From a virus: 38,080 nucleotides of DNA. The stretch's first letter is position 1. The number at the start of each line of letters is the position of its first letter. The DNA is taken from IMG/VR virus record IMGVR_UViG_3300042304_000524, positions 1 through 38,080 of that record. The stretch is one strand, 5' to 3'. Positions 8,257-18,400 of the stretch are shown piece after piece. The translations under genes and the position numbers were made by a program. Below the pieces are notes generated by a model. The model did not search any database. It saw only the letters and a list, made by a program, of their open reading frames with translations, and had not been told where the DNA came from.

Positions 8257-8930
8257 TGGCATACACACTAGATCAAATGCGAGTTTATGTGCGTCAGCAC
8301 TTGGATTTGGATGAATCTGAAATCCCCAACGAGTTGCTTGATGTTTGGGCCAGGGATGCTTCAATCAAGATTTCTCGCAGCCGCAAACGTTGGCCGTTCT
8401 TTGAAACCTCATGGGTTTTGACAACTACTGGCGGAACACGCGATTACGCACTGTCGGCTCTCAGTCCCACTCCCGACGAAGTTGTTTCGATTGTACGCAA
8501 CGACCGTCGTCTGACCTTTATGGGTCGTGACGAGGCTGAAGCAGCGTACCTTCCCTATCAAACGTCTAGTGGATTTGTAACGTTCTACAACGTGTGGGGC
8601 GACACTCTCCGCCTGTACCCAACACCCGACATGGCTGACACTTTGAATCTGCGTGGCTACCGCAAGGTTGACGATTGGGTTGCTGATGGTGCAGGTGCAG
8701 TACCTGATTTCCCTGACGACTTCCATGACGCTATCCGTTTGTATCTGGTGGGTATGGCGTATTTGCAGCAGGAAGATCCTGAGATGGCACAGCAGTTCAT
8801 CAGTGCGTTTAACGCCGAGATGGATGTGTTGAAAAAGCAGTACGGCGATGCCCCTGGTGCTTATCCGCTTGTGCTTGGTGGTGGCCCTCGGGTTCGTCAA
8901 CCAGGCCGACTGCATTTCCCGTTTGACTGA
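8256..8930 (+). CDS. Head-tail adaptor protein
   Basis: A 224-residue protein placed after the capsid genes and before the nozzle. The mixed sequence (MRVYVRQHLDLDESEIPNEL; KISRSRKRWPFFETSW; DDFHDAIRLYLVGMAYL) resembles podoviral adaptor proteins, which form a dodecameric ring between the portal and the tail nozzle. The last third is a long helix (QQFISAFNAEMDVLKKQYGD). The start overlaps the previous stop. Exact family membership is not certain from sequence alone. Confidence 0.7.
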   Translation: MAYTLDQMRVYVRQHLDLDESEIPNELLDVWARDASIKISRSRKRWPFFETSWVLTTTGGTRDYALSALSPTPDEVVSIVRNDRRLTFMGRDEAEAAYLPYQTSSGFVTFYNVWGDTLRLYPTPDMADTLNLRGYRKVDDWVADGAGAVPDFPDDFHDAIRLYLVGMAYLQQEDPEMAQQFISAFNAEMDVLKKQYGDAPGAYPLVLGGGPRVRQPGRLHFPFD

Positions 8931-8935
8931 TTGTT

Positions 8936-10579
8936 ATGAGGACTTCTCCTAAGCGGACCCAACTGTATTCGCTGCGCGACTTTACGGGTGGAATCAACCT
9001 TGTTTCAGATGCTTTCAAGTTGGGTGACAACGAGTCACCCGACCTAATAAACGTTGACTTGGATCGTCGTGGAGGATTTCAGGTTCGACGTGGCGTAACA
9101 CCGTTTTCAAATACCCCTTTGGCTGCTTCTCCCGACAGTATTTGGACGTTCAACGCTTCAGGAACAATTCACACAATGGCGCAGGTTGGCACTGTTGTGT
9201 ACAGCAGCGTCCCATCGGTTTGGACGACAATCGGAACCAGTCTTGGTTCCGCAACAAAAGATGTTTGTCCTGTCACGTTCAACAACAACTGTTACTGGGC
9301 TAGAGGCAACGCTGATGTAGCCAAGTTCACTGGTTCCATAGCCTCCGTAATGGGTAACCTTTTCAACGACACAATCGTTCCCACCAGCGGCAATGTCATT
9401 AGAGCCGACCATACTGCTGTTCATGCAGGTTACATGTGGGTTGCCAGCACTTATGAGGGTGCTGGCGGCGTAAACAGTTTCCCCAACCGCATCCGTTTCT
9501 CATGGGCTAACACTTTTGACAACTCGGGTGAAAACTGGCGTACAGACGATTTCATCGATATCGATGAAGGCAAAGACTTTGATCCAATCACAGCAATGGT
9601 CCCGTTTGGCGATCAACTGCTCATTTTTAAACGTGACTCGGTATACGCCATCTACGGTGACTCGGCTGAAACTTTCAGCATGGTCAATGTCTCCAACACG
9701 GTTGGATCTGTTTCCCATGCAGCGACTATTGCAACCCCAGCGGGAGTGTTCTTTTTTGACCACTCATCAGGTGTAAATGTTTACACGGGTCGAAATGTTA
9801 CAAACGTTTTTAGTCAGATTTTGCCTGCGTTGCGTGACGGTGACATTCCCCGATCACAAGCCGACAAAGTTGATATGGGTTGGGTCAACAATCGGTTGTG
9901 GGTTTCAGTGCCGTGGACAGATGACCCGACACCCCCCAGAGGTGTCACGTTTGTTCTTGACCCCAACCTGAAAACAGGTGGGTCATGGACGAAATACTCA
10001 CTGCAACTCGGTCCCTACAGTCGTGGTTACAGAACTGTTGACAGTCTGGCGTATGTGTACGGCACAAACCTGGTGTTCAAGGTTGATGTGGCTGGACAGT
10101 ACTACGACAACTTTGGTCCCGAACTGGGAATTAAGCCGATTGATGCTTGGTATCAGACCCGTTGGGTTGATCTGGGGGAGCCAGCGATCAAGAAACGTTG
10201 GCGACGCACTGAGGCTTTGATGCAAGTTGATCAAGGTTATGACTTGCCTGTCATTTCTTATTCAGATTATGACCCGACAGTCACTGTGAAGAACTTTAAG
10301 TTCAATGCTGTTCCCAGTGCTTCAGGTATCAACGATGCCATTTGGGATGATCCCGATTCCGACTGGGTTGGTCCAGCGAATCCAGGGACAACACAGTGGG
10401 CGAGGTCAGGTGTCTACGGGTATGTGGACCGTGGACAGACACTAGGTATTGCCCGATCCGTTTCTTTAAGAGTGGGCGGCAAAGTGCTGTCTGCTGCTGA
10501 GCCAGGTGAAGCACAGGCCCCCGTTTTTTGGGGTGTCGATGCTTTGATTTTTAAATATGTCCCTCGGAGGGTTCGATGA
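8936..10579 (+). CDS. Tail nozzle / stabilisation protein (beta-propeller)
   Basis: A 547-residue, beta-rich protein that starts with YSLRDFTGGINLVSDAFKL and LINVDLDRRGGFQVRRG, which is typical of podoviral tail-hub or DNA-stabilisation proteins of the P22 gp10 type. It continues with repeated short strands separated by Gly/Asp turns (DQLLIFKRDSVYAIYGDS; NNRLWVSVPWTDD). It would close the portal channel and carry fibres. The order adaptor, nozzle, fibres supports the assignment and a short-tailed particle. Confidence 0.75.
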   Translation: MRTSPKRTQLYSLRDFTGGINLVSDAFKLGDNESPDLINVDLDRRGGFQVRRGVTPFSNTPLAASPDSIWTFNASGTIHTMAQVGTVVYSSVPSVWTTIGTSLGSATKDVCPVTFNNNCYWARGNADVAKFTGSIASVMGNLFNDTIVPTSGNVIRADHTAVHAGYMWVASTYEGAGGVNSFPNRIRFSWANTFDNSGENWRTDDFIDIDEGKDFDPITAMVPFGDQLLIFKRDSVYAIYGDSAETFSMVNVSNTVGSVSHAATIATPAGVFFFDHSSGVNVYTGRNVTNVFSQILPALRDGDIPRSQADKVDMGWVNNRLWVSVPWTDDPTPPRGVTFVLDPNLKTGGSWTKYSLQLGPYSRGYRTVDSLAYVYGTNLVFKVDVAGQYYDNFGPELGIKPIDAWYQTRWVDLGEPAIKKRWRRTEALMQVDQGYDLPVISYSDYDPTVTVKNFKFNAVPSASGINDAIWDDPDSDWVGPANPGTTQWARSGVYGYVDRGQTLGIARSVSLRVGGKVLSAAEPGEAQAPVFWGVDALIFKYVPRRVR

Positions 10580-11232
10580 GTGCAGTAAGTAAGACATACA
10601 CGTTTGTTCCTGCCACAGACATTGAGTCTGCGGAAGTCAACCAAAACTTTGATGATGTCGTAAACTACGTCAACGCTGAAGTGATTGTTCGTGACGCCTC
10701 CAAGGCGTTTACGGCTATTCCATCTGGTCCTGGCACTGATCCAACATCGCCCGATCAGTTTGCTCGGAAACAGTATGTCGATCAGCGTGTAAAAATTGAC
10801 GGCACAACGCCGTTCACGGGCATCCCTAGTGGTCCTGCCACGAATCCGACTACTGCTAATCAGTTTACTAGGAAGCAATATGTGGATGATTCGGCGGTTA
10901 CGCCGTTGACGTTCCGTCCGAGCATGGCTGCTGCGGGTCAGATCATTAAGGCTGCTGATTGGGTGCCGCCAGTAGGACAGTCAACTGATAGCAACGGTCA
11001 AATATTTGTTCCTTTTGTAACTGCATTTCCAACCGCCATTGATACCGTTGTTGTCACAAGTGGAGACGCTGGAGTTCCTACTCAGTTTATTTCTGTGGTT
11101 TCAAAAACATTGAGTGGTTTTACTGTTCGTTGCTATACAGAAACTGTCACAGCAAACATTTTTGGCGGTTTCAGCCTTCAACGTGCCGCCTCTCAAGGCG
11201 TTCGCGTTAGTTACATCGCTATCGGTCGCTAA
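10576..11232 (+). CDS. Tail fibre / appendage protein
   Basis: A 218-residue protein. Residues 40-110 hold two similar segments (AFTAIPSGPGTDPTSPDQFA and PFTGIPSGPATNPTTANQFT, each followed by RKQYVD). The C-terminal part (FVPFVTAFPTAIDTVVVTSG) resembles the gp53-like C-terminal fold of tail fibres. The start overlaps the nozzle stop (ATGA). It is probably a trimeric fibre or an adaptor for the collagen-like fibre encoded next. Confidence 0.65.
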   Translation: MSAVSKTYTFVPATDIESAEVNQNFDDVVNYVNAEVIVRDASKAFTAIPSGPGTDPTSPDQFARKQYVDQRVKIDGTTPFTGIPSGPATNPTTANQFTRKQYVDDSAVTPLTFRPSMAAAGQIIKAADWVPPVGQSTDSNGQIFVPFVTAFPTAIDTVVVTSGDAGVPTQFISVVSKTLSGFTVRCYTETVTANIFGGFSLQRAASQGVRVSYIAIGR

Positions 11233-13925
11233 TGACTAAGTGGTCGAACCCGATCCCAGCAGTCGAGCCAGCAGAACCACGAGTTCTGCGGCAAATCTTT
11301 ACGTCCATAGAAAAATGGTCTGGATCGGCAGGGGACTCGTATGCAACGACTTCGGCCACTTCGTTGGCGTTGGTTGCATCAGGCTCAGTAACGCTCACGG
11401 TTGGCAAGGGGCTTGCTTACACTCCAGGTCAAGTCGCTGTTGTTGCTTACGACGCAACACGTCTGATGAGGGGAACGGTGAGTTCTTACGATCCAGTCAC
11501 AGGGTCGTTGGTTCTTAGCATTACAAGCAGGGTTGGGACAGGCACGTTCTCGTCTTGGTTTGTGAACTTGGAGGGAACTGCTGGTCCGCAGGGCGACATT
11601 GGTCCTGCGGGTCCGACGGGCGCAACAGGCGCTCAAGGCATTTCAGGGAACGTGCAGTACACGTTCAGCAACTCAACTGTTGATGCCGACCCTGGCAGTG
11701 GAATTATTCGATCAAACAACACGATTGGTTCCGCAGTCACTTTCCTGTACATCAGCAACTACGACGCTAATGGAAACTTGCGTCCGACCTGGTACGACAC
11801 TTTTGATGACTCCACATCAACCGTCAAAGGCTTTATTCAACTCGTTAGTTCTGCGGTGGCTCAAACCTATTACGTGAGTGGAACGGTTACTGTTGCAACG
11901 GGGTATTACAAGATTCCTGTTGTTTGGGTAAATGGAAATGCGCGTCCATCAAACGGTGTAACTACCCACATAAATTTTACGAGAACTGGCGATCTTGGAG
12001 CAGTCGGCCCCACAGGCCCCGTAGGGGCCACAGGTCCCGTTGGTGCAACAGGAGCAACTGGACCCGTAGGTGCTACGGGTCTTGGTTATGACGGTATAAC
12101 TTCAACAGGAACTTTTGTTCCAGGCACAATCACCCCCAGCACTTTGATTTTGGTTCCCGTTAACAAGATCGGGGCATTAGCGGCTGGACAGTACATCAGG
12201 GTTGTGTGGAATGGTTCATCGAGCGCTGGTAGTGCTGCTTGGTTTGAGGGTTACATATCATCCATTTCAGGTCTAAATGTTTACATGGTGGCTGATAACA
12301 ACGGTGGTGCTTTTGGTTCGTACTCATCATGGAATGTGGTTGCTGCTGGGCTGAAAGGTGATCCTGGTCCTGCTGGTACTCCAGGAGCGGCAGGCATTCC
12401 TGGCACCAATGGTACGAATGGCACGAATGGTACGAATGGTACAAATGGTACAAACGGTACAAACGGTGCTGGTTACAGCGTAAACATTGTTGGAACCTAT
12501 TCAATCCCAACTGGAACTCCTTTCTCACGAACTCTTTCGATCACACTTCCAAGCGGCGCAGTAGATCATGCCTATCAATTTGGTAATCGCATCAGGGTTT
12601 ACGGGGCTGGAACTGGGTCATATTTTGAAGGTGTAATCACCGCAAGAACCGCTTCTTCAATAACGGTTGCTGTGGATTTCGAGGCGGGCGGAGGAACTTT
12701 CTCCTCTTGGATTACAACGATTGTTGGTGAAAAAGGAGATACAGGTTCTGTCGGACCAACAGGCCCCATTGGTTTGACGGGCGCTACTGGCGCTACGGGT
12801 GCCGCCTCAACTGTGCCTGGTCCCACTGGCTCTACTGGTGCGGCAGGTCCAACGGGCCCTATTGGACCAACGGGTGCAGCAGGCACTAACGGTATAAACG
12901 GTACAAACGGTGCCAACGGCACGAATGGTTTGGCAGCCACGATTGCTGTCGGCACAACCACAACAGGAACAGCAGCAGTCACTAACAGCGGTACAAGTTC
13001 TGCTGCCATCTTCGACTTCACAATCCCAATAGGGGCCACGGGTGCAACAGGGCCTGCTGGCCCCACGGGGGCTACAGGCTCCACGGGTGCGGCAGGAGCC
13101 AACGGCACTAACGGTACGAATGGAACGAACGGCACCGCAGCAACTATCGCCGTGGGAACCACGACGACTGGTGCAGCGGGAACTTCAGCAGCAGTTTCCA
13201 ATAGCGGTACATCGTCTGCGGCCACATTCAATTTTACGATCCCTAAGGGTGATACGGGTGTTGGCACTCCCACGGGTGCTTTGGTTGCGTATGCTGCTGC
13301 TACAGCGCCTGCGGGATGGCTGCTTTGTGACGGGTCGGCTCAACTGAAATCATCGTTTCCTGATCTGTGGACGCTGATTGGCAGCACTTATGGGACAGCA
13401 ACGCTGACCCATTTTTATTTGCCTGATATGCGAGGACGAACCCCAGTTGCGGTGGACAACATGGGTGGAACCGATGCAGGCCGTTTGTCTGCAACAAACA
13501 CTTTAGGTGGAACGGGTGGTACAGAAAGTTTTAATGCTGCCCAACTCGTATCTCACACACACGGCACAACCATTTCTAACGGTGCAGTTGCTAATTCAAC
13601 TCATACACATCAGGAAGGAAACCTTGCAGCAGCGGTTGGCGCTGCGAACGGCAATGCTGGCCTTATTGGTTATGAGGCGGGTTCTGTTCGACCCAGCGGT
13701 CGTGGTCCTGCGGCAATCACCAGTTACATTCTTGGTCCCGTTTCCGTCTATAACGGCGCTTTTGGTAACTTGACCATGAACCATTACACCAGGGTTTACG
13801 GCGATACAGGTGGGCCTGTAGGAACAGCCTCTGTGGGAGTCACGGTCAACGCCAACGCTGGCGGTAATTCATCGACCAGTGTGATGCAGCCCTATATCTT
13901 GACCTACTACATCATCAAAACCTAG
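11232..13925 (+). CDS. Collagen-like tail fibre with tail-collar domain
   Basis: An 897-residue modular fibre. Blocks of Gly-X-Y repeats (GPAGPTGATGAQG; GPTGPVGATGPVGATG; GTNG tandem units at bases 12402-12464) alternate with beta domains that end in similar FSSW-type sequences. Two near-identical segments begin AATIAVGTTTTG. The C-terminal about 210 residues match the phage tail-collar family (APAGWLLCDGS; YLPDMRGRTPV; VSHTHGTT). The likely role is receptor binding. Internal repeats make length variation by recombination likely. The start overlaps the previous stop (TAATG). Confidence 0.85.
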   Translation: MTKWSNPIPAVEPAEPRVLRQIFTSIEKWSGSAGDSYATTSATSLALVASGSVTLTVGKGLAYTPGQVAVVAYDATRLMRGTVSSYDPVTGSLVLSITSRVGTGTFSSWFVNLEGTAGPQGDIGPAGPTGATGAQGISGNVQYTFSNSTVDADPGSGIIRSNNTIGSAVTFLYISNYDANGNLRPTWYDTFDDSTSTVKGFIQLVSSAVAQTYYVSGTVTVATGYYKIPVVWVNGNARPSNGVTTHINFTRTGDLGAVGPTGPVGATGPVGATGATGPVGATGLGYDGITSTGTFVPGTITPSTLILVPVNKIGALAAGQYIRVVWNGSSSAGSAAWFEGYISSISGLNVYMVADNNGGAFGSYSSWNVVAAGLKGDPGPAGTPGAAGIPGTNGTNGTNGTNGTNGTNGTNGAGYSVNIVGTYSIPTGTPFSRTLSITLPSGAVDHAYQFGNRIRVYGAGTGSYFEGVITARTASSITVAVDFEAGGGTFSSWITTIVGEKGDTGSVGPTGPIGLTGATGATGAASTVPGPTGSTGAAGPTGPIGPTGAAGTNGINGTNGANGTNGLAATIAVGTTTTGTAAVTNSGTSSAAIFDFTIPIGATGATGPAGPTGATGSTGAAGANGTNGTNGTNGTAATIAVGTTTTGAAGTSAAVSNSGTSSAATFNFTIPKGDTGVGTPTGALVAYAAATAPAGWLLCDGSAQLKSSFPDLWTLIGSTYGTATLTHFYLPDMRGRTPVAVDNMGGTDAGRLSATNTLGGTGGTESFNAAQLVSHTHGTTISNGAVANSTHTHQEGNLAAAVGAANGNAGLIGYEAGSVRPSGRGPAAITSYILGPVSVYNGAFGNLTMNHYTRVYGDTGGPVGTASVGVTVNANAGGNSSTSVMQPYILTYYIIKT

Positions 13926-13968
13926 GCGATAATCGTCATATAGCGGGACATTGTTGCCCTAATAGTTG

Positions 13969-14406
13969 ATGAGCAACGTCACGAACTATCTGTCTCCTGA
14001 AGAAATCAACGCCTACCAGTCACGCATTGATAACGCCGACATGGGTGCTAAGCGTGCCCTGTACAAGTTGGGGAATCGTCGCCAAGAAGCGACATCAGAT
14101 TTCAATACTGCTCGGGGCCGTCTGGGGACTCAGTGGGATAACTATCAGCGGACGTTGCCCAATCAGTTTGCCCGTCGCAATGTGTTGCGCTCAGGGCTTA
14201 TGGGTCGCGCCATCAATGAATACGACATGAATCGGAGAAATGCCGATTTTGATTTGGAGCGTTCTTACACCCGTCAGATGGGTGGTCTGACTGAGAACCA
14301 GGGCGATATCGAAATGATGTTGGGAATGAATCGCACGCAGGTTGACCGTGATCGGAACGCTCGTCAGCAAACGCTGGCTTCTCAGATTCAGGAGTATGGA
14401 CAGTAA
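13969..14406 (+). CDS. Hypothetical virion protein
   Basis: A 145-residue helical, Arg/Gln/Asn-rich protein (RRQEATSDFNTARGRLGTQW; LTENQGDIEMMLGMNRTQVD) without a family I recognise. It is preceded by the sixth GCGGGACA copy, 18 bases before ATG 13969, with no clear Shine-Dalgarno sequence. It is coupled to the next gene (TAATG). Its place before the large internal proteins suggests it is part of the ejection apparatus. Confidence 0.6.
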   Translation: MSNVTNYLSPEEINAYQSRIDNADMGAKRALYKLGNRRQEATSDFNTARGRLGTQWDNYQRTLPNQFARRNVLRSGLMGRAINEYDMNRRNADFDLERSYTRQMGGLTENQGDIEMMLGMNRTQVDRDRNARQQTLASQIQEYGQ

Positions 14407-15410
14407 TGGGTGTTTTAAATTGGCTTGGTGCCCGTGGTGACAACCTTCAAAATAGTTGGGACTGGACTACTGATCGTGTAGGAAAAACTGGTGAGTGGAT
14501 TACCGATGATGGTAAGGAAGATAATCCGAAGCCAAATCTTCCGTTTACAAATGTGTTCGGTTTAAAGCGCGTTGGCAATGGCAATATGCCGTACACAAAG
14601 AACTGGGATGGAAGGCAACTTAAGTCAGGGTTTGAAGATCCACGGATCAACCCTGATGATTTTGCTAACGGTGGCGACTCTGGCGCCAGCGCAGCCGCAT
14701 ATGTTCAATCGCTGATTAACGGTATCAATGAATCATTTGAGCGTCAGCGTGGCGCATTGGATTCAAACAAAGCGAATTCTGCTGCTGGTATTCAAAAAAA
14801 CTTTGACACATTTAAGCAGGGTCTTGCAAACAATCAGGCGTTGTATCAGCAGGGTTCTGCTGCTATTCAAGCGGAGATCACACGCCGCATGGCAGAGTCC
14901 GCTGCCCGCAACGCTGAAACTAGCGGTCAGGTTGCTGCTGCTGTCGGCGGTATTGGTGGCAGTGCTTCTGCTGGCATGGCTCAGGCCGCTGCGAATCAGG
15001 CATCGTTGGCTGCCTCTCAGGGTTATCAGCAGGATCTGGCGAGTCGCATGGATCAGATTATGGGTGCTAACCAGCGGTCTGCTGAGAACAGTGGCGAACT
15101 CGTTCGTCAGGGTGCTTCAGGAAATCTTGAAAACGGTTACAACGCAATTTTGAATGCGTTGATGGCGCAACGGGAGCAAGGTCTCCTCCAGGCACAGCAG
15201 GCTAAATCTAGCGGCGGCGGCGGTGGAACCGACTACTCCAAAGCGTATAAGCAGTTTAATGATCGACAGAAGTTGGATTGGGCGTTGAACAATGAGACGC
15301 CAGATCCAATGGAGATTGTCAACATGATGCTCCGCAATGGTGGCAGTGACGCTGCCGCTGGTTTGGCGTATCTGGGGTCTTTAAATCAGAACAACTCTGA
15401 AGGTAAATAG
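14406..15410 (+). CDS. Internal virion (ejection) protein candidate
   Basis: A 334-residue protein. The first 90 residues are polar and aromatic. Residues 95-270 are long Ala/Gln-rich helices with little hydrophobic core variety (SAASAGMAQ-type sequence, ARNAETSGQVAAAVGGIGG), followed by a GGGGG linker and a helical tail. Such helical Ala-rich proteins next to a giant virion protein are typical of the internal core of short-tailed phages, which is released into the cell before DNA. Assignment is by composition and context. Confidence 0.55.
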   Translation: MGVLNWLGARGDNLQNSWDWTTDRVGKTGEWITDDGKEDNPKPNLPFTNVFGLKRVGNGNMPYTKNWDGRQLKSGFEDPRINPDDFANGGDSGASAAAYVQSLINGINESFERQRGALDSNKANSAAGIQKNFDTFKQGLANNQALYQQGSAAIQAEITRRMAESAARNAETSGQVAAAVGGIGGSASAGMAQAAANQASLAASQGYQQDLASRMDQIMGANQRSAENSGELVRQGASGNLENGYNAILNALMAQREQGLLQAQQAKSSGGGGGTDYSKAYKQFNDRQKLDWALNNETPDPMEIVNMMLRNGGSDAAAGLAYLGSLNQNNSEGK

Positions 15411-15413
15411 ACC

Positions 15414-18400
15414 GTGGCTGGTCTAACGCAATCTCAGATTGCTCAGTTGAATGCGATTGGTGGCCGCAAACGAGCGGGTTCATCCAAGTCGCCTGTTCGT
15501 GGTCGTTCCAGTTCCAACAAAAACATGGACGGGTTGATGAAGTTGGCGAAAGCCCTCGCCAGTGGTTCTGCCGCATACAACTCTGACCCTTTGGCTGGTT
15601 CTCAAAAAAAACTGAATGATTCGATTCAAGCGATCATGCAGTCAAACACGCCTAGTGGATTTAAAAACGCTGCGGCTGGATACTCTACAGACAAGTCTAT
15701 AAAGAAAGACGAGTCTGTTTTCGATCAAGTTAAAGGTGCTTTAGGCACTGGCATTGCAGGTCTTAGTCAAGCATTGGCGCTGCCCCAGACGTTGTTGACT
15801 CAACCTATTCGTCGGGTCATTGATCCGAAACGCAATCTGCTTAAAGACATTGTGAAGGGTGAGACAACATCGTCTGCACTTGCGGGTGCCGACTGGTTCA
15901 AGGGTTTGCCAACTCCAGCAAAGATTACTATTGGCATTAGTGCCGATATTGCCACCGACCCTTTGACCTATGTGTACGGTGCGGGTTTGATTACAAAACT
16001 TGGTCAGGCTCCTGGGATTATCCAAAAGATTGATAAAGCATCTGATGTTCTGCGTGCCGCTGGACGTGTTGACGACGCTAATCGTCTGGTTACTTTTGGC
16101 GGCAATCTTGCCCGTAAAGGCAAGGGTGGTATTGGTGGCATTAAGAATGCCGACCTCACTTGGATCGGCAGGACACTGGAAGAAACTGGTGTTGTCGATT
16201 TAGGTGGCAAAGCGTTGAAGGGTGGTTTGTATTTCCAGCCTCCAGGCACAGGACGTATTGCTTCTTACGGTGCCAAAAAACTTACTGGCAAAGCCATTGA
16301 TTCCGCTAAGTATCAAATCTATTTGGGTCGTGGTCCTCTTGTTGAGGGTGCATCCAAGTTAGCGGCAAACGCTTTTGCTGGTGCCAAGACTTCAAAGTTG
16401 ATGTCAACTTTGGGTGACACTTACGGTGGCGGCGAAGGCCAGTTGAAGCGCAAGATTTTGAATGCGGAGTCTCCGCAGGAAGCATTGAATCTGCGTCGGA
16501 TTCTTGTCAGCGACCGCATTGAAAATGGCGTTGCTGCGACCATCACAAAAATGCACACTCGCAAGGCTTTGATGGTGGACAAACTTGCCGAAAAATCAGG
16601 TGTTGATCGCACGATCATTGTTGGTGCCCTTGACGGGAACCTTGACGATATTGAGCGGCTTGATTCCTTAATGGACGGTGGCTCGGAACTGGTCCGTCAA
16701 TTCGATGATCAGTTGATTACCGAAACCACCAACCAGATCAAACGTGTTGTCGAAAGTTTTGGTGGCGACGTAAATGATGTTGCACCGTTGGTTGAACGTG
16801 CAAAAGACCATTTGCATGGCGTTCTAACTGACGAGGCTCGTGCTGGAATGAATGCCTCCAAGAAGGCGAAGTATCGCAATCAAGGTGTTGATGGTTTTAC
16901 GAGGCCGTCAAAGTTTGCGCCTGGAGCAGACCATTTGGGTACACCGATTGCGGATTCTCGTGACACGTTGACTCGTGCATACATTATTGGGAGGGATGGC
17001 AAAAAATACATTCTTCTCGGTGAAGTCAACAAGCCTGCTGTTGCTATGGCCGCTGAGCATGGAACTGGCGAAACTGCTGAGCAGTTTCTCAGGTCCAAAG
17101 TCGGTGAGACCTTAGAGGGTAATGCTACGGCTGCAAAAAAGACAGGTATTGATGGTCCCGTCACTCAGGTTCGGTTTATTGACGACAACGGCAACATTGT
17201 TTTAGCCGAAGTCGCTACGGGAGACATCAGGTTTGATGTGATTGCACCTAACGGTCTTGGTGCAAAGACTCAGGTAAACACGATCAATCGTGCCAAGTAT
17301 GGTCATGATCTATTCAGCACTGATTACCGCACGATTGTTCAAAACCAAATCTTTGACTTTGCCACTGCTGCTGGCGCTGAAGTTCGTGGTCTGTATTTAA
17401 AGAAGTACGGCCTTGCTGCTTTGAAGGGCGAGGAGGAGTCGGTTGCTTCTTCGATTGCTGCTCAGCGTGGCATTACTGTTTCCGCTGACGCTGCTTCTGA
17501 TCCTGCATTTCAGACTGCTGTTGTTGCGAATGTTGATGATCCTGCGAAGGTTCAGGTTGCGGCTATTGCTGCGAATGGTGCTGCTGATGCTCGGATGGCG
17601 TTGCCTACCGAGCCAGCGGATTTCTCACTGCTGTCGCTGTCTCCTGAGGAAGCGCAGACTCATCTTGATGAAGTGGTGGAAGTTCAGCAGGCGCAAGCCG
17701 ACTCTCTTGCAGATCGTTCTTCCAGATCAAGACCTAGTGAAGTAACTGATGTGCAGGGCTCGATTGATAGAACTACCACTCGTTTAGATATTGCTAAGGA
17801 ACAAGTTTCGTCGCTGGATCGTCTTATTGATGATGCGGAGCGGATGAACGCTGGGATGCCTAAGCAGGTTGCTGTTGAAAGCAATCCTGCTTCACGTCCC
17901 AATCTTTTTTCGCCTGAAAAATCTTTGTCAGAAATGACTGCCGAGGAACTGGCGGCAAACGAAAAGTCGTTGGATCTTGAATTAGGCAATGCCGATCAGA
18001 TGAAGTCTGAGTTGCAGGCTGAACTTGACAATGCTCAAAAGTATGAGGGTGTTGCTGCCGATACTCAAGTGTCTCGTGGGGACTTGAACGATCTTAGAAG
18101 TGAAGTCAAGGCTGAAGCAGGTCAAGTTGCCGAGCAGATGCGTGCTCAGGTGGATGCTGTTGGCGGTCGTTTAGAATCCCCTTGGAATAGTCCTGGTGGC
18201 GAATGGGACTGGTGGAAACAACTGTCACGTTCGCAGCAGAGCGTGTTGCGTCGATTCATGGGTGGCGGAGAGGCCGTTCGTAGCGGTGCTTCCAGGTTTG
18301 GTGGTGCCGATGTTGGTCGCCTCACCGATGGAATGGCTGTTGATGTGTTCGCTGAGCAGTGGCGACAGATCCGTAATCTGTCGCCTGATGCAAACATCAG

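Noticed and set aside
12402-12464. CRISPR-like short repeats
   Set aside because: The 9-base units are contiguous codons for Gly-Thr-Asn in the fibre gene, with no spacers.
12599-13273. Minus-strand 224-codon Val/Pro/Ala-rich open frame
   Set aside because: This is the antisense image of collagen Gly-X-Y repeats in the fibre gene, which naturally leaves the opposite strand open.
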